Assembly: GCF_039537405.1 (NCBI RefSeq)
Contig: NZ_BAABAL010000026.1
Coordinates: forward strand, 186,001-250,000
Source of the DNA: Allokutzneria multivorans
Lineage (GTDB): Bacteria; Actinomycetota; Actinomycetes; Mycobacteriales; Pseudonocardiaceae
Direction of reading: 5' to 3'
Length of the DNA stretch: 64,000 nt
This document shows positions 8,414 through 16,894 of this stretch, piece by piece (position 1 is the first letter of the stretch; each line of letters starts with the position of its first letter). Below the pieces are notes generated by a model. That model saw only the letters and a list, made by a program, of their open reading frames with translations, was not told the DNA's origin and did no database searches. The position numbers were made by a program, and so were the translations under genes.

Positions 8414-8728
8414 TCAGTGCTCGTTCACGTACTCCTCGCCGTTGTACTTGATCAGCACGCGGTCCAGGTGGGAACCGAACGGCCCGTAGCCGTAGGACGT
8501 GCTCCTGCCCTTCTCCACACCGTGCCAGCCCGAGTCGAAGTCGTTGTTGATCACGAACTTCACCTCGACCTTCTTCGCGCAGTTGTTGGTGGCGTGCGCC
8601 CGCCCGCCGAGGGTCTCGTCCTCGTCCCAGGTCTTCACGCAGCTGAGCCTGCCTGCCGCGTTCGCCGGGGTGGCGGCCAGCAGCAGACCGAACGAGGCGA
8701 GGACGGCGGTCATGATCCGGATCGTCAT
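8414..8728 (-). CDS. small secreted protein resembling tendamistat-type alpha-amylase inhibitors
   Basis: The 104-residue product has a clear signal peptide (AVLASFGLLLAATPANA) and a mature part of about 80 residues. The pair of cysteines in LSCVKTW and NNCAKKVEVKFV, spaced 20 apart, and the strand pattern to SYGYGPFGSHLDRV recall the beta-sandwich inhibitors of the tendamistat family, but the inhibitory Trp-Arg-Tyr triplet is not present. Function is therefore open; a secreted binding protein or inhibitor is plausible. Its ATG overlaps the stop of the AraC gene (ATGA), implying that regulator and secreted protein are expressed together. Confidence 0.6.
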   Translation of the reverse strand: MTIRIMTAVLASFGLLLAATPANAAGRLSCVKTWDEDETLGGRAHATNNCAKKVEVKFVINNDFDSGWHGVEKGRSTSYGYGPFGSHLDRVLIKYNGEEYVNEH

Positions 8729-9597
8729 GGGCCGAGCATGGCCGCGCTCGCCGCTCGACGCGAAAACCTTGCGGCCCCCACCGAAATCCCCGCTGCCCGG
8801 TAGGCGGCGGGGGTGATGCCGTAGTAGCGGCTGAACCAGCGGGTGAGGTGCGGTTGGTCGGCGAAGCCCACCTCGGCCGCGATCTCCGCGAGCGGGCGGC
8901 CCAGCTCCAGCAGGCGCCGGGCTTCCCGCAGTCGCACCTGACGGTGGTAGTCGCTGGCCGCCATCCCGAATGCCGCAAGGAATCCGCGGTGCAACGCGTG
9001 CCTGCTGCACCCCGCGACCGCCGCGAGTTCCGCCGCGCCGATGTTGCGGTGGAACTCCTCGTGCAGCAGTTCCCGCGCGCGCTCCACCGGCGCCGACTCC
9101 GAGCGGATCACCGGCGGCTTGGTGCTGCCCCGCCTCGCCATCGCCAGCACCGCCGCCGTCAGCGCCTCGTCCTGTGCCAGTCGCCCCTCGTTCTCCACCA
9201 GCGCCGCGCTCAGCCCGCGCAGTGCTTCGGCGAGCACGGGGTCCTCCAGCACCGGTGCCGCGAACAACGGCGCTCGCTGGTGTCCCGTCGCGTCCGCCAG
9301 CACGTCCTCGACCAACTCCGGTCCAATGTGGACGATCCGGTAGGTGAACCCCGGTTCGGTCGCCGAGCGCCCGTCGTGCGGGTCGTCGGGGTTGAAGGCC
9401 ATCACCATGCCTTCGGCGCTGGTGTGCCCGCCGCCCCGGCAGGTGAAGGTCTGCGCGCCGCGCTCGGTGATCCCGAAGGAGTAGGCGTCGTGGCTGTGCC
9501 GGTGGTAGACGTGCTGGTCGAACCGGGCTCGCATCACCTCGATCGGCCGGTCCTGCGCGCGCCAGTAACAGCTCCACTCCCCGGGCACGCCTCTCAT
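8725..9597 (-). CDS. AraC-family transcriptional regulator with cupin sensor
   Basis: The 290-residue protein has an N-terminal AraC-type cupin (HRHSHDAYSFGITERG near residue 32) and the double helix-turn-helix at the C-terminus (AAVAGCSRHALHRGFLAAFG and IAAEVGFADQPHLTRWFSRYYG). Such regulators respond to small metabolites and usually activate neighbouring genes. It is divergent from a DUF2000 gene, a common pairing for this subfamily, with only 42 bp between the starts, and overlaps the small secreted protein gene at its end. The ligand is unknown. Confidence 0.85.
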   Translation of the reverse strand: MRGVPGEWSCYWRAQDRPIEVMRARFDQHVYHRHSHDAYSFGITERGAQTFTCRGGGHTSAEGMVMAFNPDDPHDGRSATEPGFTYRIVHIGPELVEDVLADATGHQRAPLFAAPVLEDPVLAEALRGLSAALVENEGRLAQDEALTAAVLAMARRGSTKPPVIRSESAPVERARELLHEEFHRNIGAAELAAVAGCSRHALHRGFLAAFGMAASDYHRQVRLREARRLLELGRPLAEIAAEVGFADQPHLTRWFSRYYGITPAAYRAAGISVGAARFSRRAASAAMLGP

Positions 9598-9639
9598 TGT
9601 GCGCGCCAGCGTTCAAGACCGCGCACGGAGGATGGACGC

Positions 9640-10050
9640 ATGGCAACGAAGACCAAGATCGCCGTCGTCGTGCGGGAGGACCTCGCCGTCTGGCAGAAGC
9701 TGAATGTCACCGCGTTCCTCACCAGTGGTGTCGCCGTCGGCTGCCCGGAGACTGTCGGCGAGCCCTACGAGGACGCCTCCGGAGTGAAGTACCTGCCCAT
9801 GTTCGGCCTGCCCGTGCTCGTCTACGCCGCTTCCGCCCCGGAGATCAAGCAGGCCCACGAGCGCGCGCTCGCGAAGGATCTGTCGATCGCCGTGTACACA
9901 GAGGAGCTGTTCTCGACCGGTAACGACGAGGACAACCGCGCCCAGGTCCGTGCCGTCACCACCGCTGACCTGAACCTCGTCGGCTTCGCCGTGCACGGTC
10001 CGCGCAACGCCGTGGACAAGGCGTTGAAGGGTTTGTCCCTGCACCCCTGA
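9640..10050 (+). CDS. DUF2000 family protein
   Basis: This 136-residue protein matches DUF2000 over its full length: IAVVVREDLAVWQKLNVTAFL at the start (peptidyl-tRNA-hydrolase-II-like fold), YLPMFGLPVLVYAAS, and the C-terminal GFAVHGPRNAVDKALKGLS. The family is uncharacterised biochemically and often sits next to AraC regulators, as here. ATG at 9640 follows GGAGG with 8-nt spacing. Confidence 0.8.
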   Translation: MATKTKIAVVVREDLAVWQKLNVTAFLTSGVAVGCPETVGEPYEDASGVKYLPMFGLPVLVYAASAPEIKQAHERALAKDLSIAVYTEELFSTGNDEDNRAQVRAVTTADLNLVGFAVHGPRNAVDKALKGLSLHP

Positions 10051-10059
10051 CGCTGTTTC

Positions 10060-10181
10060 CAGCGCGGGTCCGGCTTGACCTGGGGCCCCTCGCGCGTGCC
10101 GGGGCCTCGCACAGGGGCACGGAAGGGCTTCCGGCCCCGCATGGGAAGCGTATGGCACGCGCACCCCAGGTAAAGCCTCCG
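10060..10181. repeat. left inverted repeat of the HNH cassette
   Basis: This stretch is an inverted copy of the sequence at 11714-11850. It contains GGCTTGACCTGGGGCCCC on one side and GCACCCCAGGTAAAGCC on the other, so each copy is also internally palindromic and could fold into a long hairpin with arms ending GCGCGTGCC / GGCACGCGC. It lies directly after the DUF2000 stop. Confidence 0.7.
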
Positions 10182-10373
10182 TTTCGTTGTGCGCCTTGCC
10201 TTCCAGCCCCTTCTGTGACTGAGGAGACGGACGTCGTCCTGTGCGGCGTCTGTCCGTTTCGAGATGCCGCCGAGTGCCGTTCGTCGGTCGCGACCAAATG
10301 AGCCTGATGCCCGGCCGCTGTCCCTGTGCGTCGTTCGTGTCGCGCGCATGTCGAATACACCTCCCCTCCTCTG

Positions 10374-11606
10374 TTACGCCGCCAGCCGTGGATCAACCCT
10401 GATGTTGCGCATCGGTTTCTGCTCGGGGTCCACCCACGTCGGTGGAATGAAGTCCGGCCGTCCGTCCTCAGCGAAGACGATCTTCCAGTCTTCTTGGTGG
10501 ATCACGTGATGGTGGTGCGAGCACAACAACGTCATGTTGTTGAGGTCGGTCGGCCCGCGATGCTCAACCCAATGCAACACATGATGAGCCTCCGTCCACG
10601 CCGGTGGCCGATCACATCCGGGGAAGGCGCATCCCTTGTCCCGCAACGCCAACGCCCTGCGTAGGGGAGCAGGCGCGGTCCGGGCGGAGCGCCCGTAGTC
10701 CAGGGGGATGCTCTCCCCGTTCAACACCACCGGGATCAGTTCAGCGTCGCAAGCGAGTTGCCGAATCAGCGAGGCGGTGGCTTCGCCGTCCCAGTCGGTG
10801 TACCCGGTCCGGAGTTTCTCTTCCAGGTAGTCCAAGCGCATCGTGACGACCATTTGCGGTCGAACGCCTCCGCTAGCCGGGAGGTCGTGGGTGGCCATCG
10901 CGACCGTGACCAACTCGCAGAGTCCGTCGGCGTACCGCTGCTCAACCGTGCGCGGGTCTTGCTCGCCGTTGGTCGGCCGGGGTTTCGACACCGCGTGCAG
11001 CGCTTCTTCGAAGATCGCGCCCTCGATCGGCGGCAGGCATCCGTTGAAGAACAGTGACCCGTGTTGGTCCTTGCCCATCCGGAACGACCGAGACTCCACG
11101 GCTTTCTGCTCGTCCGCGAAGGCACCCGCCTGATCGAAGTGCGACCGAACCCGCTTCCCCGCTTGCGCCAACTCGCGCGAGGTCAGCTCGGGTGCGTAGC
11201 TCAACAGGATGTCTTCGGCTTCGTCGGCCGCATCAGCGGGAATGTTCTTGATGACATCGGCGATGACCGCAGCGTGATCACCGCTGATCGTCCCTGCGTA
11301 CAGGGCGTCCTTCGTGGAAGGCACGCCGGGCAGGTCTTCTACGAGCAGCGAGCGTCGCTTCGCTTCCGCCGGAGAAATCTTCAAGTGTGACCGCAACAGC
11401 GTCGCCAAATTCCGGCACCCTTGCGCGGTGTGCAGACCACGATCCTCCGCATACTCAGCGGCATCAACCTTCACTGCCGTCACCAAATTCGTGAGCGTCT
11501 CCAACTCCACCAGGAACGCCAGATGCTCCTTCTCCGACAACGTGTAGACGTCATGCGCTTCGAGATGATCTACCAAAAGCGTCTTCACGGCCTTGATATC
11601 CAACAT
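10374..11606 (-). CDS. DUF222 / HNH endonuclease-domain protein (13E12 repeat family)
   Basis: The 410-residue protein has an N-terminal helical DUF222 region (residues 1-290) and a C-terminal HNH nuclease domain with CAFPGCDRPPAWTEAHHV, LNNMTLLCSHHHHVIH; the paired cysteines and histidines match the zinc and metal sites. Base composition is clearly lower in GC than the neighbours and codon use is mixed, which suggests acquisition. ATG at 11606 follows GAGGGGGTG; TAAAAT upstream could be its -10. Family members are numerous in actinobacterial genomes and their biological role is not established. Confidence 0.85.
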   Translation of the reverse strand: MLDIKAVKTLLVDHLEAHDVYTLSEKEHLAFLVELETLTNLVTAVKVDAAEYAEDRGLHTAQGCRNLATLLRSHLKISPAEAKRRSLLVEDLPGVPSTKDALYAGTISGDHAAVIADVIKNIPADAADEAEDILLSYAPELTSRELAQAGKRVRSHFDQAGAFADEQKAVESRSFRMGKDQHGSLFFNGCLPPIEGAIFEEALHAVSKPRPTNGEQDPRTVEQRYADGLCELVTVAMATHDLPASGGVRPQMVVTMRLDYLEEKLRTGYTDWDGEATASLIRQLACDAELIPVVLNGESIPLDYGRSARTAPAPLRRALALRDKGCAFPGCDRPPAWTEAHHVLHWVEHRGPTDLNNMTLLCSHHHHVIHQEDWKIVFAEDGRPDFIPPTWVDPEQKPMRNIRVDPRLAA

Positions 11607-11713
11607 GATTCACCCCCTCACTCGTTGGCTACCTCTAATTTTAGCAACTCCTCCGACAGCGTCAAATCCGTTGCAGGCTAAGGAGAAACGGAACTGTCAG
11701 CCGTCGGCGATAC

Positions 11714-11850
11714 TGGGGTTGGCTTTACCTGGGGTGCGCGTGCCATACGCTTGTCAGCGTGGCCGGGATTCATCCCGTGCCCGTCCGGCCCACTACGGCA
11801 CGCGCAAGGGGCCCCAGGTCAAGCCGACCCCCACGCTGGAACCACCACGC
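11714..11850. repeat. right inverted repeat of the HNH cassette
   Basis: Inverted counterpart of 10060-10181: GGCTTTACCTGGGGTGCGCG opens it and GGGGCCCCAGGTCAAGCC closes it. The outer arms agree almost base for base with the left copy while the central 50 bases have diverged, the pattern expected if the hairpin arms are under selection. Confidence 0.7.
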
Positions 11851-11897
11851 CCCACACGCACCCCACCACCACTGACACCCGGTGCCACCTGAAACCC

Positions 11898-12044
11898 CCA
11901 GCCGTCCCCGACCTGGAAGCGCAGCCGTACCCCGCTGGAAAGAGCTAAAAGCTCCAGCCTTTCCCCAGCTGGAAGCCAGCCGTCCCCGACCCGGAACCCC
12001 AGCCGTACCCCCACCGCAATCCCAGCCGCCCCCAACCCGAACCA
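11898..12044. repeat. degenerate tandem repeat, about six units of 22-32 bp
   Basis: Units of the type CCAGCCGTCCCCGACCTGGA recur with increasing divergence (CAGCCGTACCCCGCTGGAA, CCAGCCTTTCCCCAGCTGGA and so on), most ending in CTGGAA. It fills the gap between the HNH cassette and the lycopene cyclase start. No open frame is supported here. Confidence 0.55.
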
Positions 12045-12089
12045 CCCCGGCAATTTGCCACCACACGAAACTCGTGCTCTGCTCACAGC

Positions 12090-13238
12090 GTGCTCGACGT
12101 CCTCATCGCAGGCGCAGGCCCTGCCGGAAGCGCCCTCGCCAACGCGACGGCGCGCCTGGGACTTCGCACGGCGCTCGTCGACCCGGCAGCCGGAAAACCG
12201 TGGCGAGCCACGTACGCGTCCTGGGCGGACGAACTCCCCCACGACACCCCACTTTCTTTCCGCAGCAAGCAAACCCGCGCCGCAGCCCTCACCGAACACG
12301 TCCTCGACCGCCCCTACGCGGTGATCGACAACGAAGCGCTCCGCGCGCGCCTGGACGACGAGGCCATCGCCATCCACCAGGCACGAGCACTCCGCGCGCA
12401 CCACGACACCGAAGCGTCAACGGTGTTGCTGGACAACGGAAACCGACTCAGGGCCAGGGTCGTCGTCGATGCGACGGGGACCCAACAGGCACTCCTGCGC
12501 ACGACACGGCACACCCCGCCAGCCGAACAATCAGCCGTTGGAGTGGTGGTTCCCCTGCGAGAACAGGGGTTCGTCGAACGGCACGAAGCACTCTTCATGG
12601 ATTGGCGCGAAAAGCACACCGGCCCGCCGAGCTTCCTGTACGCGCTGCCGCTCAACGACACCGAAGTGCTCCTCGAAGAGACGTCCCTGGCCGACAGGCC
12701 GGCGATGAGCCACCGAGAACTCCGCGACAGGCTCACACAACGCTTGCGAGACAACGGAACCACCCTGCGCGGGAACGAGCGGTGGGAGCGAGTCCGCTTC
12801 CCCATGGACGACCCCCTCCCTCGCAGGCAACGCGTCGTGCCCTTCGGCGCTGCCGCGCCTCTCGTGCACCCGGCGACGGGGTACAGCGTCGCGGGCTCGC
12901 TGACGCTCGCTCCCCGCTTGGCGAAAGCACTCGCACAGGGACTGGACGAGGGAAGCGCGGCGCGAGCGGGCTGGCGGACGGTGTGGCCCCCGCAGGCCTT
13001 GGCGGTGCACGGCCTGCGCCGCGTGGGACTGCGCGTGCTGCTGGGACTGCCGCCCGCCGAGGTGCCCGGGTTCTTCGAGGCGTTCTTCAGCACTCCGACC
13101 CATCTCCAGAACCGTTATCTCGCAGGGCGTTGTGATCTTCCCGGCACGTTCCGCGCGATGGCGGCGGTGATCGGCGCGGCTCCGCCGGGGCTGCGGGCGC
13201 GGGTGACGGCACTGGCCTTGGGGGTGACGTCTGCGTGA
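12090..13238 (+). CDS. lycopene cyclase (CrtY/CrtL type)
   Basis: The 382-residue flavoprotein cyclises lycopene ends to beta-ionone rings. Evidence is the N-terminal dinucleotide-binding motif LIAGAGPAGSALA (residues 5-17), the conserved LLEETSLADRP near residue 193, which belongs to the catalytic region of lycopene cyclases, and VHPATGYSVAGSL near 262. Length is typical. No crtE, crtB, crtI or other carotenoid gene lies in this window, so it is an isolated carotenoid gene whose substrate must come from elsewhere in the genome. GTG at 12090 has no clear ribosome binding site. Confidence 0.8.
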   Translation: MLDVLIAGAGPAGSALANATARLGLRTALVDPAAGKPWRATYASWADELPHDTPLSFRSKQTRAAALTEHVLDRPYAVIDNEALRARLDDEAIAIHQARALRAHHDTEASTVLLDNGNRLRARVVVDATGTQQALLRTTRHTPPAEQSAVGVVVPLREQGFVERHEALFMDWREKHTGPPSFLYALPLNDTEVLLEETSLADRPAMSHRELRDRLTQRLRDNGTTLRGNERWERVRFPMDDPLPRRQRVVPFGAAAPLVHPATGYSVAGSLTLAPRLAKALAQGLDEGSAARAGWRTVWPPQALAVHGLRRVGLRVLLGLPPAEVPGFFEAFFSTPTHLQNRYLAGRCDLPGTFRAMAAVIGAAPPGLRARVTALALGVTSA

Positions 13239-13270
13239 ACAAGCGATGAAGGACCTCGTGGCTCGCGGCG

Positions 13271-14941
13271 GTGCGCGGCATCATCGGCGACGTGCCTGCG
13301 TCGCTGGAGAACCTGCGGTGTGCCTTCCAGCCCTTGGTCAACCTCAACACCGGCGGCGTGGTCGCCATCGAGGTGCTGGTCCAAGCGGCCCCCGATGACC
13401 GGCCCGCCGAGCTGGACGTGGACCTCGCCGTGTTCGCGGCGCGCGCGAGCGCGGAGCACGAAACGTTGCTCCCCCTGCACATCAACCTCCTCGCGAGCAC
13501 CGTCGCGACGTGCTCGGCCGGGGTGGAGCGGTTGCACCACGCGCTGTGCGAGCTCGGGCGGCGACCACACGAGGTGGTGATCGAGGTCGGCGGACAGCTG
13601 CGTGAATCGGACTACGGCGAACTGCTCGACGAACTTCGCCGCCTGCGGGCAGCCGGGTACCGCATCGCGTGGGACGGCGGCGACGTGTCGCTGGCGCTGC
13701 TGCTGGCCGCCGAGGTGGACATCGTCAAGCTCGATCCACGCGCGGTCGCGGGACTTCCCGATGAGCGAGGCCACGCGTTCATGGAGGCGGTGGCGCTGTT
13801 CTGCCGCCGGACGCGCACAACGCTCGCGGCCACGGGCGTGCATACGAAGGCACAGCTGAACGCCTTGCGGAGCAACAGGATTCAGCTCGTCCAGGGCGAT
13901 CTCGTCGCGCCACCGGCCTGGCGGCCGACGACGCGGGTGTCGCTCGCGGCGGAAGCCTCGGACGTGGCCGAGCTGCCGATCGCGGCCGGGCCGATGGTGA
14001 CCGAGTTCCTGCACCCGGCGACGATGCTCTCCGTCGAGGCGACGGCGGACGAGGTGCGCTCGGTGCTGGTCAACCGGCCCGAGGTGACCAGTGTCGTGCT
14101 GGTCGACGACCTGCACTGTCCACAGTGGAGCATCGACCGGAACCGCTTCCTGCTCGCGGTGACCGGGCCGTACGGGCACGCGCTGCACGCCAAGCGGCAC
14201 GCGTCGCGGCTGGCCGACCAGCCCGTGCTGGTGGCGACCAACAGCACGGCGATGGACGCGCTGCACCTGAGCCTCGGCGGCGCGGAACGGCGGTACGACG
14301 ACGTCGTCGTGGTGGACAACGGGTTGCGCTGCATGGGAATCGTGCGGTTGTCGGACCTGTTCCGGGGCTTGGCGGAGATGAAGGTCGAGGAAGCCGCCGC
14401 GCTGAGCCCGCTGACCCGGCTGCCCGGCAGCGACGCGGTGGCGCGCGAGGTCGGCCGCCGGATCGCCGCGGGGCAGCTCTTCGCGATGTGCTGGCTGGAC
14501 GTGGACGGCTTCAAGACCGTCAACGACAGCGTCGGCTTCGCGGCGGGCGATGACCTGATCCGCTTGGTGGGCAGGCGTTTGGCGGACTCGGCGGCGGCGG
14601 CGGTGCGCTCGACCTACGTCGGCCATGTCGGCGGGGACGACTTCCTCGCGGTGGTCGACGTGGACGACCTGGTCACCTTCGCGCGGGCGGTGCTGGACGG
14701 GCACTACCAGGCGGAGGGCCGCGCGGTGACGGTCTCGCTGGCGACGCTGGTCTGCGCGGGCGGCACGGTGCCGAGCTACCGCGAGGTGTCCCGGCTGCTC
14801 GCGCCGTTGAAGCGGCAGGCGAAGGCGCTGAGCGGGTCGAGCTGGGTGCTCGGCCGCCCCGGCTCCGACCGCGTGGACGTGCTGCGCGGCACGGTCACTC
14901 AGCCGCGCAGGAGCAACGCCTCCGCGCCCACCGGGCGGTAG
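13271..14941 (+). CDS. degenerate EAL - CBS pair - GGDEF signalling protein
   Basis: The 556-residue protein reads EAL-like domain (about 10-220), two CBS repeats (about 240-370), GGDEF-like domain (about 380-540). The EAL signature is EVLVQA, the second glutamate motif is EVGGQL, and the metal loop is WDGGDVSLALL instead of DDFGTGYSSL, so phosphodiesterase activity is unlikely. The cyclase signature is GGDDF (HVGGDDFLAVV), also off consensus, although PLTRLPGSDAV and WLDVDGFKTVNDSVGFAAGD are well kept. It may bind c-di-GMP or another nucleotide (CBS) as a receptor. GTG at 13271 is the first in-frame start. The last 43 bp overlap the convergent GNAT gene. Confidence 0.75.
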   Translation: MRGIIGDVPASLENLRCAFQPLVNLNTGGVVAIEVLVQAAPDDRPAELDVDLAVFAARASAEHETLLPLHINLLASTVATCSAGVERLHHALCELGRRPHEVVIEVGGQLRESDYGELLDELRRLRAAGYRIAWDGGDVSLALLLAAEVDIVKLDPRAVAGLPDERGHAFMEAVALFCRRTRTTLAATGVHTKAQLNALRSNRIQLVQGDLVAPPAWRPTTRVSLAAEASDVAELPIAAGPMVTEFLHPATMLSVEATADEVRSVLVNRPEVTSVVLVDDLHCPQWSIDRNRFLLAVTGPYGHALHAKRHASRLADQPVLVATNSTAMDALHLSLGGAERRYDDVVVVDNGLRCMGIVRLSDLFRGLAEMKVEEAAALSPLTRLPGSDAVAREVGRRIAAGQLFAMCWLDVDGFKTVNDSVGFAAGDDLIRLVGRRLADSAAAAVRSTYVGHVGGDDFLAVVDVDDLVTFARAVLDGHYQAEGRAVTVSLATLVCAGGTVPSYREVSRLLAPLKRQAKALSGSSWVLGRPGSDRVDVLRGTVTQPRRSNASAPTGR

Positions 14942-15522
14942 CCGGCGGCGAGCACCGCGCGCGCCGACGCCGCGTTGCCGGGCGCGACCTGGGCCCACAC
15001 CGGCTCACCCGGCGGCACGAGCGTGCGAGCGGCGGTGAACAACGCCCGCCCGAGCCCCTTCACCCTGGCGCGCTCGTCGACCTCGGCCGCGACCTCCCAC
15101 CGGCCGCCGAGCCCGCGACCGACCAGCACCATTCCGCCCGCGCACGTCCACACGCGCACATCGGTGCGCAGGCCGTGCGCGCGGATCGCGCGCTCGTGCT
15201 CGGAGTCGAAGTCGGGTGTCAGTTCCAGCTCCGGTGAACCGTCGAGGTGGTCGGCGACCAGCACCTGGTCGGTGTTGTTGACCACGCGGCCGGTCTTCGC
15301 GCACAGCTCGGTGAGGAACGGTGGGTTCAGCGGCGCGGACAGGTCGTCGGCCGGGAGGACCGAGGCCACCCAGTCCGGATCGGCATCGGTGACGATCACG
15401 TGGTGCGCGCTGAAGGCGATCACCGCCGACAGGCCGTCCTGTTCCGGAACCACGACCCGGAAGGAACCGTCGGCCGCGGGGTACTCGCCACGGGCAGCGC
15501 GGGCGAAGATCTCTGCTAGCAC
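14899..15522 (-). CDS. GNAT-family N-acetyltransferase
   Basis: The 207-residue protein has a poorly conserved N-terminal half and a GNAT core at the end: EVDERARVKGLGRALFTAARTL (acetyl-CoA pyrophosphate loop near residue 155) followed by VWAQVAPGNAASARAVLAAGYRPVG, the final strand-helix motif. The substrate is unknown. It is divergent from the YbdK-like gene and its 3' end overlaps the EAL-GGDEF gene tail to tail. Confidence 0.75.
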   Translation of the reverse strand: MLAEIFARAARGEYPAADGSFRVVVPEQDGLSAVIAFSAHHVIVTDADPDWVASVLPADDLSAPLNPPFLTELCAKTGRVVNNTDQVLVADHLDGSPELELTPDFDSEHERAIRAHGLRTDVRVWTCAGGMVLVGRGLGGRWEVAAEVDERARVKGLGRALFTAARTLVPPGEPVWAQVAPGNAASARAVLAAGYRPVGAEALLLRG

Positions 15523-15733
15523 CCGGAATGCTTATCACGACGCAACCGCCGAACGGGGGTCGATCGTGATCTCCTCAAGTGCCCGGCGAGGAAAGTGCTG
15601 GGATATCTAAACATTCACCGGCCCGGTTCCGTCCATCGAGCCTCGCCACGATCAACTCGTCACTCCTAGCCTCGGATTGGTCACGCACCGCACTCGCACC
15701 CGAGGGCGGGCGGACAACCTTGGGGAGGGCAAT

Positions 15734-16885
15734 GTGACCCAGGTCGAAGTTCCCCACGCTCCCGACGGTCAGGCCAGGACCCGCACCGCGACGGTGGTCG
15801 CGGGCGGTCTGGTGACCGTGGGCGTGGAGGAGGAGTTCCTGCTGGTGGACGAGCTCAGCCGGAGCGTGGTCCCCAGGGCCGCCGCGGTGCTCGCCGGAGC
15901 GGCCCATCTCGGGACGACGGTGCAGCAGGAGATGACGTTGTTCCAGGTCGAGACGACCTCGTCGGTGTGCTCCACGATGGGCGCGCTGCACGACGAGCTG
16001 ACCGCGCTGCGCCGCACCGTCGACGGGATGGCCAGGCGCAACGGCATGCGCATCAACGCGACGGGCACGGCCGTGCTCGGGCACCCACCGACCCCGCCCA
16101 TCACCGACGCCCCGCGCTACCGCCGGATCGCGGAGCGCTTCGGCTCGCTCATCGACGGGCAGAGCATCTGCGGCTGCCACGTGCACCTCGGCGTCTCCGA
16201 CGCGGAGAGCGCGCTGCGGGTGATGAACCACCTCCGGCCGTGGCTGCCGACACTGCTGGCGATGAGCGCCAACTCCCCGTTCTGGCACGGCAGGGACACC
16301 CGGCACGCCAGCTGGCGCTACCTGATCTTCGGGCGCTGGCCGACCGCCGGGCCGCCGCCGCACTTCGACTCCGTCGACGACTACGACGCCGCGGTGCGCA
16401 CGCTGCTGCGGTCCGGGGCCGCGCTCGACCGCGGCATGATCTATTGGGACGTCCGGCGCTCGTGCCGCCATCCCACGGTCGAACTGCGCGTGTGCGATGT
16501 CGCGGCAACCGTCGACGACGCCGTTCTCATCGCCGCGCTGACCAGAGCCCTTGGCGCACAAGCACTTCTCGGCGGCCGTCCGCGTCGCGTGGTGTCGCAG
16601 TGCGAGCTGCGGGCCGCGTTGTGGCGGGCCGCGCACGACGGCCTGGAGGGTCGCGGCGTCGACGTGTTCAACGGCCGCACCGTGCGGGCGTTCTCCCTGG
16701 TGGAGCGGCTCGTCCAGCAGGTGCGCGGCGAGCTGGCCGACAGCGGTGACCTCGACATGGTGCTCGATCTGGTGGCGCGGCTGCGGTCCAGCCGCTCCGG
16801 CGCGTACCGGCAGCGGGTCGCCTTCGCCGAGCGCGGCAACCTGGTCGACGTGGTGGATCTGCTCTCCGCGCAGACCGTGGCGTGA
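15734..16885 (+). CDS. YbdK-type carboxylate-amine (glutamate-cysteine) ligase
   Basis: The 383-residue protein belongs to the GCS2 ligase family that joins glutamate to an amine, typically cysteine. VTVGVEEEFLLVDEL (about residue 25) carries the nucleotide/metal-binding glutamates, QEMTLFQVETTS and CGCHVHLGV (about 150) are family hallmarks, and HPTVELRVCDVAAT (about 255) closes the active site. GTG at 15734 follows GGGGAGG. Activity in mycothiol-making actinobacteria is unclear for this family; an ergothioneine EgtA role is less likely because no egt gene adjoins it. A terminator-like hairpin follows. Confidence 0.8.
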   Translation: MTQVEVPHAPDGQARTRTATVVAGGLVTVGVEEEFLLVDELSRSVVPRAAAVLAGAAHLGTTVQQEMTLFQVETTSSVCSTMGALHDELTALRRTVDGMARRNGMRINATGTAVLGHPPTPPITDAPRYRRIAERFGSLIDGQSICGCHVHLGVSDAESALRVMNHLRPWLPTLLAMSANSPFWHGRDTRHASWRYLIFGRWPTAGPPPHFDSVDDYDAAVRTLLRSGAALDRGMIYWDVRRSCRHPTVELRVCDVAATVDDAVLIAALTRALGAQALLGGRPRRVVSQCELRAALWRAAHDGLEGRGVDVFNGRTVRAFSLVERLVQQVRGELADSGDLDMVLDLVARLRSSRSGAYRQRVAFAERGNLVDVVDLLSAQTVA

Positions 16886-16894
16886 GCGCCCGGT

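Larger units (their letters stand above)
10060..11850. mobile_element. candidate mobile cassette: DUF222-HNH gene bounded by inverted repeats
   Basis: A single DUF222-HNH gene is enclosed by two long inverted repeats of about 120-135 bp. DUF222-HNH proteins are the family of the M. tuberculosis 13E12 repeats, known as dispersed multicopy elements. The inverted repeats seen here suggest the gene and its flanks move or are mobilised as a unit of about 1.8 kb. No transposase is present and no target duplication could be verified, so the mobile status is inference. Confidence 0.5.

Noticed and set aside
8310..8978. N-terminal extension of the dGTPase frame
   Set aside because: The frame upstream of the ATG at 8309 has no similarity to the family and overlaps the small secreted protein gene and the AraC gene.
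10060..10181. Possible tRNA or structured RNA in the palindromic repeat
   Set aside because: The arms pair as a simple hairpin and no cloverleaf, anticodon loop or T-loop signature is present; its inverted partner explains it better.
11898..12044. CRISPR-like array
   Set aside because: Units are directly adjacent, differ in length and sequence, and have no spacers; no cas gene is nearby.
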